From the NCBI GenBank assembly GCA_910589135.1, contig CAJUSL010000001.1, positions 35,431 through 45,271 of the forward strand: a stretch of 9,841 bases of DNA. The letters run 5' to 3'. Position numbers and translations under genes: made by a program. Below, piece after piece: positions 1-5,157 of the stretch. Within the stretch, counting starts at the first letter, position 1; each line of letters starts with the position of its first letter. The notes beneath the pieces are model-generated. The model saw only the letters and a program-made list of their open reading frames with translations, did not search any database and was not told the origin of the DNA. The DNA is from an uncultured Eggerthellaceae bacterium (GTDB lineage: Bacteria > Actinomycetota > Coriobacteriia > Coriobacteriales > Eggerthellaceae).

Positions 1-871
1 CGACGAGGCGGTGCTTTCGGGTCCGGGCCAGAAGGAGTTCGAGGAGAAGGTGTACGCCGAAGCGCAGGCCAAGCGTTGGCCGCGCGTTGCAGAGGGCAGC
101 GGCAAGTTCGAGGGCCAGGTGGTCATCGTGACCGGCGCCGCCGGCGGCCAGGGCGAGATGGAAGCCAAGATGATCGCCCAGCAGGGCGCGAAGGTGTACA
201 TCGCCGACATCGAGGAGGAAGGGCTCCGGCGCGTCGAGGAGGCCATAGAGGCCGACGGCGGGCAGGCCGTGGCCTTCCCTATGGATGTGGCCGACGAGGA
301 CGCATGGCAGGCTCTCGTGAAGAAGGTCATGGACGAGAGCGGCCGCCTGGACGTGCTGATCAACAACGCCGGCATCTGCCAGAACGGCACCGTGCTCACG
401 GAGACGCGTGAATCGCTCAGCCGGATCATGGACGTCGATTGCTGGGGCGTCTTCAACGGCATGCACTACTGCGCGCCCGCAATCATCGAGACGGGCGGCG
501 GCACCATCGTGAACACGTGCTCCTACCAGGGGACGCACTTCGGCCCGGGGAGCTTTATCGGGTACGCCATGGCCAAGGCGGCCGTCATGGGCATGACTCG
601 CGCCGCTGCTACCGACCTAGGCACCTACGGCATACGCGTGAACGCCGTGAACCCGGGCCTTGTGCTGTCGGGCATGACGCTTCCGCGCGGAGCGAACCGC
701 AAGGGGCTGGTCGAAGCGTCGTCCATGAAGCGGTACGCGCTTCCCGAGGAGATCGCCACCGTTGCCATGTTCCTCGCTTCCGACGATTCCAGCTTCATCA
801 ACGGCGAGTTCATCGCTGCCGACGGCGGCGCGACGACCTACCTGCACCTGGCAACCGCGCAGGCGCAGTAG
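1..871 (+). CDS. SDR-family NAD(P)-dependent oxidoreductase, 5' end probably cut by the window
   Basis: Short-chain dehydrogenase/reductase, expected to interconvert a hydroxyl and a ketone in the cytoplasm. Numbering from a GTG at 11, the Rossmann glycine motif TGAAGGQG is at residues 41-48, the acidic residue ending beta-2 (Asp66) favours NAD(H), NNAG is at 118-121, and Ser171, Tyr185 and Lys189 (YAMAK) form the catalytic core. The usual catalytic Asn is Asp143 here (MDVDCWGVF). About 32 residues precede the SDR fold, more than a classical SDR of about 250 residues. The reading frame is open to the window edge and no Shine-Dalgarno is well placed before the GTG, so the true start probably lies upstream and the extension may belong to a longer N-terminal region. 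It is followed after 22 bases by a second SDR in the same orientation. Substrate is not determinable; a hydroxysteroid, bile acid or polyphenol-type alcohol is possible. Family assignment is sure, substrate is not. Confidence 0.9.
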   Translation, partial: DEAVLSGPGQKEFEEKVYAEAQAKRWPRVAEGSGKFEGQVVIVTGAAGGQGEMEAKMIAQQGAKVYIADIEEEGLRRVEEAIEADGGQAVAFPMDVADEDAWQALVKKVMDESGRLDVLINNAGICQNGTVLTETRESLSRIMDVDCWGVFNGMHYCAPAIIETGGGTIVNTCSYQGTHFGPGSFIGYAMAKAAVMGMTRAAATDLGTYGIRVNAVNPGLVLSGMTLPRGANRKGLVEASSMKRYALPEEIATVAMFLASDDSSFINGEFIAADGGATTYLHLATAQAQ

Positions 872-893
872 GCGACGAGAAAGGAAAGCAATC

Positions 894-1643
894 ATGGAGA
901 CGCAGAGATTCGTTGACAAGGTGGCGCTGGTGACCGGCGGCGCCAACGGACTGGGCCGCGGCATGGCCGAGCAGCTTGCGAAGGAGGGCGCGCAGGTGGT
1001 CGTGTTCGACATCGAGGACGACACCATGGAGGAGGCGTTTGCGGACAACCCCCGCGTGCGCTGCATGCATTGCGACGTGCGCGACTACGAGCAGGTGCAG
1101 AAGAGCGTCGCGGAGGTGATCGACGAGTTCGGGCGCATCGACGTGCTCATGAACAACGCGGGCATCACGCACCGCCAGGACTTCCTCAGCTGTAGCCAAG
1201 AGGGCTGGCTCGACGTCCTCGACACGAACCTGAGCGGCGTGTTCTACGTGGGGCAGGCCGTTGCCCGGACGATGGTGGACGGGGGCGTGGAGGGTCACAT
1301 CGTGAACACGAGCTCGAACAGCGCCCGCAAGACCATCGCCGGCATCACGCCCTACGGGCCTTCCAAGGCTGCCGTGAGCATGTTGACGCAGGTCATGGCG
1401 CTCGAGCTCGCGAAGTACGACATTCACGTGAATGCCGTCGCACCGGGCACGTCGAAGACCCGCATTACCGAAGGCACGCGGTTCGACCCCGAGCGCAACG
1501 CTGCGTTCCTGGCGAAGATGCCGTTTGGACGCTACGGCGAGATCGAGGAGATGGTCAGCGTCGCACTGTTCCTGGCGTCGGACGAGGCGTCGTTCATCAC
1601 TGGCGAGACCATCTACGAAGAGGGTGGCTTCAGCCTCATGTAA
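894..1643 (+). CDS. SDR-family NAD-dependent oxidoreductase (classical, 249 aa)
   Basis: Classical short-chain dehydrogenase of normal length. The cofactor motif TGGANGLG is at residues 14-21, Asp39 (VVVFDI) suggests NAD(H) preference, NNAG is at 87-90, and the full catalytic tetrad is visible as Asn112, Ser141, Tyr154 and Lys158 (YGPSK). The C-terminal part carries the usual DEASFITGE motif before the final strand. The ATG at 894 is chosen because AAGGAAAG (881-888) sits just upstream and the fold begins at once (FVDKVALVTGG); the frame is open further upstream only as a shadow of the previous gene. It lies 22 bases after another SDR and 12 bases before a SnoaL-like gene whose Shine-Dalgarno overlaps its stop, so the three are probably co-transcribed. 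The two SDRs are clearly different proteins, which suggests sequential or stereo-specific redox steps on one pathway. The substrate cannot be read from sequence. Confidence 0.93.
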   Translation: METQRFVDKVALVTGGANGLGRGMAEQLAKEGAQVVVFDIEDDTMEEAFADNPRVRCMHCDVRDYEQVQKSVAEVIDEFGRIDVLMNNAGITHRQDFLSCSQEGWLDVLDTNLSGVFYVGQAVARTMVDGGVEGHIVNTSSNSARKTIAGITPYGPSKAAVSMLTQVMALELAKYDIHVNAVAPGTSKTRITEGTRFDPERNAAFLAKMPFGRYGEIEEMVSVALFLASDEASFITGETIYEEGGFSLM

Positions 1644-1655
1644 GGAAGGGGTCTC

Positions 1656-2150
1656 ATGACCACCATGGAAGAGCTCGAACGACGCATCCAGGTTCTGGAG
1701 GACATGCGCGCCATCGAGCGCGTTCAGGCGATGTATTGGGATACGCTCGACGCGAAAGACTGGGACGGCTTGGAGGTGCTCCTGGTCGAGGACTTTGTGT
1801 TCATCAACAACACGACGGGCGGCCGTTACGAGGGACGCGACGGGATGCTTGCCACGATGAAGGGCAAGTTCACCGACAACGTTATCTCGAGCCATCAGGG
1901 ACACCATCATTGGATCGACATTGCGGAGGACGGTAACTCGGCGACCTCGCATTGGTCCCTTGAGGATGACCTGTACGATGCAGCCAACGGTGGCGAGTTC
2001 TTTGGGCGTGCCCACTACGACAACAAGTACGTGAAGGTCGACGGACGCTGGTACTTCACCGAGATGTCGCTTACGTATCTTCGTGGCGAGGCAGAGATCA
2101 AGAAGCGCTACGAAGACACTGCGAATGCATACAAGGTTTTCATGATGTAG
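1656..2150 (+). CDS. SnoaL-like / NTF2-superfamily protein (possible BaiE-type dehydratase, 164 aa)
   Basis: Small alpha+beta-barrel protein of the SnoaL-like (NTF2) superfamily, whose members include scytalone dehydratase, ketosteroid isomerase relatives and the bile acid 7alpha-dehydratase BaiE. Visible: an N-terminal helix with the family pattern ELERRIQVLEDMRAIERVQ, then Tyr27 and Asp32 (YWDTLD), a histidine cluster His80/His83-85 (SHQGHHH), an acidic stretch Glu103-Asp105 and a C-terminal YVKVDGRWYF strand followed by Arg143. Tyr27, Asp32, His80 and Arg143 sit at the spacing I recall for the BaiE active-site residues Tyr30, Asp35, His83 and Arg146, which is suggestive only. The start is set by AGGAAGG (1643-1649) before the ATG. 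Last gene of the apparent SDR-SDR-SnoaL operon; a pocket protein next to two dehydrogenases fits dehydration or isomerisation of an oxidised ring substrate. Family is fairly sure; catalytic role is inferred. Confidence 0.85.
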   Translation: MTTMEELERRIQVLEDMRAIERVQAMYWDTLDAKDWDGLEVLLVEDFVFINNTTGGRYEGRDGMLATMKGKFTDNVISSHQGHHHWIDIAEDGNSATSHWSLEDDLYDAANGGEFFGRAHYDNKYVKVDGRWYFTEMSLTYLRGEAEIKKRYEDTANAYKVFMM

Positions 2151-2233
2151 CAGGTCCAAACGTAATAGTGGCTACGAGCAAGAAGCACAGCCAAGTTTTG
2201 CGACAATTTACACCTCTCGGATTCTCCTCCTCT

Positions 2234-2262
2234 GGAAGGCGCGCTTCCCCGGCGTGCCTTCC
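2234..2262 (+). terminator. Hairpin downstream of the SDR-SnoaL operon, possible terminator
   Basis: Arms 2234-2244 and 2252-2262 pair over 11 positions with one G-T wobble and a 7-base loop. It lies 84 bases after the SnoaL stop codon. No T-run follows on either strand, so it is not a canonical intrinsic terminator; it could stop transcription weakly or protect the 3' end of the mRNA. Confidence 0.35.
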
Positions 2263-2316
2263 CCATTTGGGGCTCGTGGCATGGGTGGCTCTGTGGTATA
2301 GGGCGGTGTGCAGTGT

Positions 2317-2331
2317 TGTGTCGTCGACACA
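2317..2331. promoter_or_regulatory. 15-bp palindrome TGTGTCGTCGACACA
   Basis: Perfect 7-base arms around a central T (2324). This resembles the binding site of a dimeric repressor, but no gene start lies nearby on either strand: the flanking genes both end into this region. Its function is unknown and chance is possible. Confidence 0.3.
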
Positions 2332-2404
2332 GACGTATAACGGCGGCTGGCCGAGGTCCACGAGCGGTTCAGCGCGAGTTATCGCAGCGATTTCGGCCCT
2401 CTGT

Positions 2405-2598
2405 GGACAAAAAGCCGCCCGAGTGAGCGGTTTCGCAGAGATGAGGGGTCGTTCGGCGGCGTGGGCTGACCAGCGGCAAGCCGCCTAGCGGGGCGTTCTT
2501 GAGCGACTCTTCCTTTTGGCGATCGCATCCATGTTGCGGCAGCCGCCAAAACCGCTCACTCGGGCACGTTTTTGTCCATGCGGGCGCCAAAAACGTGC
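2405..2598. repeat. Long inverted repeat with nested hairpins, possible dispersed repeat or MITE-like element
   Basis: Arm 2405-2433 is the reverse complement of 2549-2577 at 26 of 29 positions; the three differences are adjacent (2414-2416) and the inner 17 bases (2417-2433 with 2549-2565) match exactly. The arms enclose 115 bases. Two more stems overlap the right arm: TTTTGGCG (2514-2521) with CGCCAAAA (2544-2551), and an 11-base stem 2564-2574 with 2588-2598. Read in the matching frame, both arms spell GQKxARVSGF, on opposite strands, and a decayed third copy (QKRAING) starts near 2588. This looks like repeated copies of one short element in alternating orientation. No transposase or flanking target duplication was seen. 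Confidence 0.55.
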
Positions 2599-2693
2599 AA
2601 TAAACGGGAATGAGGGCAACGCCGCCGGGCAAAGTGACTGCCGGAACACAATTTTGCTGGGCTTACGGCTTGCGGGACGGCCCCGACCGCGCG

Positions 2694-3464
2694 TTAGATT
2701 TGCGCGGCAGTCTGTGCTGCGCACGCATCGCGGTCTTGCCGTGCGCGGTGACGCAGGCATGCCGCCATGAACGCTGCACTGGCTGCGGCCCACACGGCGT
2801 AGACAGCGGCAACCAAGCCCCAGCCTTCTGCAGGTACGGCACCTGAGGCGAGCCATGTAACCGCGACGGCCCCTGCCTCAACGGGCGAAAGCATGGCAAT
2901 AGGCGCAAGAGCTGCATCGAGGGTTGCCAGCTGCGGCGGCAGCGCCAGGCACACAAGCACGAGGCACGGGCCGCTCGTCTGCGCGTAGGTGCGCACGACG
3001 GTGCCCATTGCGGCTGCCACGACGAGGAGCGGCAGGCTTGCTACCGTCACGGCAACGACAGAGGGCGCCCAGCAATCGACTGGCACGGCGGTGACCGCCA
3101 GGCAGGCAAGCGTGACGAGGGCGGTGAAAGCCATCGCCGCCAGCACCTTGGCGACAACCGTGCTCCCCAGCGGCACGCCTGCGCGAGCAAGCGCCGCGCA
3201 GGCCCCGTGTTCGCGTTCCTCGGCAAGCAGGAACAGCGCGACCGAGCTGCCACCCATCAGGGGCGGTACGATGGCATCGAGCGCGAGGAGGAAGCGGCGC
3301 ACGTCCTCGTCGACGGGGTCGAGGCTGCCGGACCATTGCGCAATCACCCAGCAGAGGGCCACGCCGACCAGGGCCATGAACACGATGGTAGGCGTGCGCA
3401 GCGCACATCCGAGGTCGCGCAGCACAAGCGCGGCCAAGGTGCGCAGGGCCCCGATTTCCCTCAT
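2694..3464 (-). CDS. ABC-2 type transporter permease (256 aa), without its own adjacent ATPase
   Basis: Integral membrane permease of the ABC-2 export family. Six hydrophobic spans are visible, roughly residues 25-44, 62-80, 103-127, 134-157, 165-184 and 214-237, with the cytoplasmic acidic coupling motif EERE at 82-85 followed by a Leu/Ala-rich helix and a conserved Gly-x-x-x-x-x-Lys before span 3. The ATG at 3464 is supported by AAGGAGAGG just upstream; an in-frame stop near 3555 rules out much of an extension. No nucleotide-binding subunit is encoded beside it: its divergent neighbour has only a degenerate ATPase-like domain, and the nearest intact ATPase is at 5158-6015. It may therefore pair with the second permease (6017-6766) as a heterodimer, or act with the pseudo-ATPase regulator as a sensor. 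The substrate is unknown. Transcription probably starts at the symmetric -10 at 3534-3541. Confidence 0.85.
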   Translation of the reverse strand: MREIGALRTLAALVLRDLGCALRTPTIVFMALVGVALCWVIAQWSGSLDPVDEDVRRFLLALDAIVPPLMGGSSVALFLLAEEREHGACAALARAGVPLGSTVVAKVLAAMAFTALVTLACLAVTAVPVDCWAPSVVAVTVASLPLLVVAAAMGTVVRTYAQTSGPCLVLVCLALPPQLATLDAALAPIAMLSPVEAGAVAVTWLASGAVPAEGWGLVAAVYAVWAAASAAFMAACLRHRARQDRDACAAQTAAQI

Positions 3465-3533
3465 GTCCGTCCTCTCCTTGGTGGGCGTGAAGATCTTGTC
3501 GACGTGCCCTTCCAGGGCATTCCGAGCGCCTTC

Positions 3534-3541
3534 ATTATAAT
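3534..3541. promoter_or_regulatory. Symmetric -10 element ATTATAAT serving both divergent genes
   Basis: ATTATAAT is its own reverse complement, so a perfect TATAAT is read on each strand (3536-3541 on plus, 3534-3539 on minus). It lies between the divergent permease and LytTR regulator genes in otherwise GC-rich DNA. No good TTGACA-like -35 is found at 16-18 bases on either side, which suggests activator-dependent promoters. Leaders would be about 60 bases for the permease and about 110 for the regulator. Confidence 0.5.
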
Positions 3542-3581
3542 GGTGGGCAATCTAGCGGTGGGCAATCTAACGGTGGCAATC
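3542..3581. repeat. 15-bp tandem repeat (2.7 copies), candidate operator
   Basis: Unit GGTGGGCAATCTAGC (3542-3556) is repeated with one change at 3557-3571 and then partly, with one base missing, at 3572-3581. On the minus strand the units read ACCGTTAGA and ACCGCTAGA, close to the 9-bp half-site described for LytTR proteins (GTT core preceded by A/C-rich bases). The 15-base period is shorter than the usual spacing of about 21. The repeats cover the -35 zone of the permease promoter and the start zone of the regulator promoter. Confidence 0.5.
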
Positions 3582-3606
3582 GAAGCCGTGTCGGTTGGCG
3601 TCGAAG

Positions 3607-3624
3607 CGGTCGATTTGCCGACCG
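3607..3624 (+). promoter_or_regulatory. Short hairpin in the leader of the LytTR fusion gene
   Basis: CGGTCG (3607-3612) pairs with CGACCG (3619-3624) across a 6-base loop. It lies about 30 bases upstream of the start codon and leaves the GGGAGAG ribosome site (3642-3648) free. It could be an operator dyad or a leader stem; nothing else supports a role. Confidence 0.25.
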
Positions 3625-3655
3625 TGCAGGGATGCGGTGATGGGAGAGTGGAGCC

Positions 3656-4750
3656 ATGCGGGCTACGGAAGGCTCGAAGGTGACGGTGACGGCGACGGCG
3701 ACGGCGAAGGCGCCTGCCGTAACGGAAGCGGGCTGCGACCTTGCGGCTTGCGACCTTGCGGGCCGCGACACCCTGCCGACCGAATACGCCTGCGCTGCCG
3801 ACCTGGTGCGGGGCGAGCTGGGCGCCGGGCGCAGCGTGCACCTGGAATGCTCGCGCGAGGCCATGCGCGAGGCGCTTGCCGCCACGAAGGATGCCGCTGG
3901 CCCGCGTCGCACGGCGTTCTACCTGGAAGACGATGGCGGCTTTGACCGCGACACCGTGCGGTCCTACCTGCGCTTCTTTGCGCGTCTTGCTGGCGACGGG
4001 GCGGCGGCCTCCGAGGCGCTCGACCGCTTCGCGTTGCGCCGGCACGCCGGCATGCTCGTCTCCAAGCTCACGGCCGAGGAGCGCGTGCTGCTCAGTTTCG
4101 CGCGGATGAGCCTGTTCGATCCCGAGGTGTGCTTCTGCGAACGTCCGCTGCTGGAGTTGGGCCCGGACGCGCGCCAGGTCGTGCTTGGCTGGATCGGTGC
4201 GCGGAGCGAGGCGGGCACGCTGTTCGTCACGTGCGGGCAGCCTTTGCGCGAGGCGCTCCTCATGCCGGGTCGCGCCTTTTGGGAGGAGGAAGGGCGCTTC
4301 CATGCCGCCGAGGTGGACGAAGGTGGCGAAGGCGGTTCGGGCGCGGCGGCCAGCTCGGATGCGGCAGGTGGTTCGGACGAAGGTGTCGCCCCCTTTGACG
4401 GTGACGAGTTCCGCGTATGCAAGATTGCCGTCAAGGCCGGCGACGTGACGCTGCTGCTCGACCCGCGCGAGATCGATTTCGTCGAAAGCGCCAACCGCGT
4501 GAACTACGCGAGCGTGCGCGGCGAGCTCTATCCTACGGCGCTTACCATGGACGAGCTGGAGGCCGAGCTCGAGCGCTTCGGGTTCTTCCGCTGCCATCGG
4601 TCCTACATCGTGAACGTGCAGAAGGTGTCGAAGGTCGAACGGTACACGCGTAACACCTACAACCTGGTGCTCTCGGATGCGCGGCACTCGTCGCTGCCGC
4701 TGTCGAAGGGCCGCGCCGAGGAGATGCGCACGCGCTATCGCTGGAAGTAA
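3656..4750 (+). CDS. Degenerate ABC-ATPase-like domain fused to LytTR DNA-binding domain (364 aa)
   Basis: Transcriptional regulator with an unusual sensor part. Residues about 85-212 align by eye with the C-terminal two thirds of an ABC ATPase: a DRDTVRSYLRFFARLAG segment like the region after the Q-loop, SKLTAEERVLLSFAR (136-150) at the signature position, DPEVCFCERP (155-164) at Walker B, then LELGPDAR. Catalytic features are lost: no Walker A is recognisable before it, the Walker B Asp is Cys, and the switch His is replaced in VTCGQ (191-195). A Gly/Ser/Ala linker (about 222-246) leads to a clear LytTR domain (251-361) with FFRCHRSYIVNVQKV. The first 37 residues are low complexity from short DNA repeats. 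Start ATG 3656 has GGGAGAG upstream; GTG 3680 behind CGGAAGG is a fair alternative. It is divergent from an orphan ABC-2 permease and upstream of a full ABC exporter, which it probably controls. Confidence 0.85.
   Translation: MRATEGSKVTVTATATAKAPAVTEAGCDLAACDLAGRDTLPTEYACAADLVRGELGAGRSVHLECSREAMREALAATKDAAGPRRTAFYLEDDGGFDRDTVRSYLRFFARLAGDGAAASEALDRFALRRHAGMLVSKLTAEERVLLSFARMSLFDPEVCFCERPLLELGPDARQVVLGWIGARSEAGTLFVTCGQPLREALLMPGRAFWEEEGRFHAAEVDEGGEGGSGAAASSDAAGGSDEGVAPFDGDEFRVCKIAVKAGDVTLLLDPREIDFVESANRVNYASVRGELYPTALTMDELEAELERFGFFRCHRSYIVNVQKVSKVERYTRNTYNLVLSDARHSSLPLSKGRAEEMRTRYRWK
3679..3712 (+). repeat. Short in-frame 6-base repeat at the start of the LytTR fusion gene
   Basis: The coding strand runs through repeated GTGACG / GCGACG hexamers, translating as alternating Val-Thr and Ala-Thr. 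Slippage by one unit would keep the frame, so length variation would change only the N-terminal tail. A second short duplication (TGCGACCTTGCGG) follows at about 3735-3762. Confidence 0.5.
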
Positions 4751-4755
4751 CGGGG

Positions 4756-4837
4756 CCGGGGCCGTTCGGCTCGCGGACGCCTGGCTCGCGGGCCCCGGCT
4801 CGCGCGCATCCGGCCAGCCGCTCGGCTCGCGGGCCCC
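4756..4837. repeat. GGCTCGCG repeat cluster with GC-rich stem after the LytTR gene
   Basis: GGCTCGCG occurs four times (4768, 4783, 4797, 4824); two copies extend to the identical GGCTCGCGGGCCCC (4783-4796 and 4824-4837). CCGGGGCC (4756-4763) can also pair with GGCCCCGG (4791-4798) directly after the stop codon. No T-run follows, so termination is uncertain. The cluster separates the regulator from the downstream transport operon. Confidence 0.45.
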
Positions 4838-4928
4838 AAGCTGCCCGCACAATGCTCCTTTCGTGCGCACGCTGCTCCTTTCGTTCTGAAGTTATTGTAG
4901 GTCAAAGGCCTATCCGGGCATCATGGGC

Positions 4929-4937
4929 ACCGTTGGT
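4929..4937 (+). promoter_or_regulatory. LytTR-type half-site ACCGTTGGT in the leader of the transport operon
   Basis: This 9-mer fits the generic LytTR half-site pattern at every position, as I recall that pattern, and lies 46 bases before the start of the small membrane protein gene. A second half-site at the usual spacing was not found, so the call is tentative. It shares ACCGTT with the repeats upstream of the regulator (minus strand). Confidence 0.25.
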
Positions 4938-4982
4938 TCCACCGGCGTCCTCCGAAGGCGCCACGTGCAAGAAGGAGTCCCT

Positions 4983-5147
4983 ATGATCACCACCCATGCC
5001 CTGAGCATCCTCGTCCTCGCGTTGACGATCGCGTTCCTCATCGTGCTCGCGTCGCACGTGAGCCACGACATCTCGCTGCGCCGCGTCAACGCGCGCATCG
5101 ACGCCTTGGAAGCCGCCGCGGCCGACTCGCTGACGTACGCGGAATAG
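4983..5147 (+). CDS. Small single-span membrane protein (54 aa)
   Basis: Short membrane protein not assigned to a family. Residues about 5-24 (HALSILVLALTIAFLIVLAS) form one hydrophobic span, followed by a basic, amphipathic segment (SLRRVNARIDALEAAAAD) that could be a short coiled coil in the cytoplasm. The ATG at 4983 is supported by a strong AAGGAG at 4972-4977. Longer in-frame starts upstream have no ribosome site. The stop is 10 bases before the ABC ATPase start, so it is the first gene of a three-gene operon with ATPase and permease. Small proteins in such places often act as accessory or stabilising subunits of the transporter; here that is inference from position only. Its translation signal is much stronger than that of the ATPase gene behind it. 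Confidence 0.75.
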   Translation: MITTHALSILVLALTIAFLIVLASHVSHDISLRRVNARIDALEAAAADSLTYAE

Positions 5148-5157
5148 GGGGCGCGCC

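Larger units (their letters stand above)
2151..2693. other. 543-base convergent intergenic region without a credible gene
   Basis: This gap separates the 3' ends of the SDR operon (plus) and the ABC-2 permease (minus). Open frames exist on both strands, but they have no Shine-Dalgarno, read as arginine-rich low-complexity protein and overlap each other, so I call none. It contains a hairpin just past the SnoaL gene (2234-2262), a 15-bp palindrome (2317-2331), a long inverted repeat (2405-2433 with 2549-2577) and two nested hairpins (2514-2551, 2564-2598). A repetitive element, a structured RNA or a gene remnant would each fit. Confidence 0.6.

Noticed and set aside
810..2159. 449-residue open frame on the minus strand
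   Set aside because: Antisense to the two SDR genes and the SnoaL gene; His/Arg/Val-rich shadow translation with no family features, a common artefact of GC-rich coding DNA.
2168..2488. 106-residue open frame in the convergent gap
   Set aside because: GTG start without a ribosome site, mixed low-complexity sequence, and its end runs into the inverted repeat arm; more likely non-coding.
2405..2598. CRISPR array
   Set aside because: Copies alternate in orientation, differ in length and spacing and number only three; no cas genes are present.
2485..2856. 123-residue minus-strand frame across the inverted repeat
   Set aside because: Overlaps the permease 3' end, Arg/Cys-rich, no ribosome site; its recognisable part is the repeat itself.
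3465..3554. ABC ATPase C-terminus upstream of the minus-strand permease
   Set aside because: The in-frame extension is only about 30 codons after a TAG near 3555, lacks a start codon and has no ATPase motif; it is leader sequence containing a strong ribosome site.
3461..4870. 469-residue open frame on the minus strand
   Set aside because: Antisense to the LytTR fusion gene, Arg/Ala-rich and without motifs; the plus-strand LytTR domain is unambiguous.
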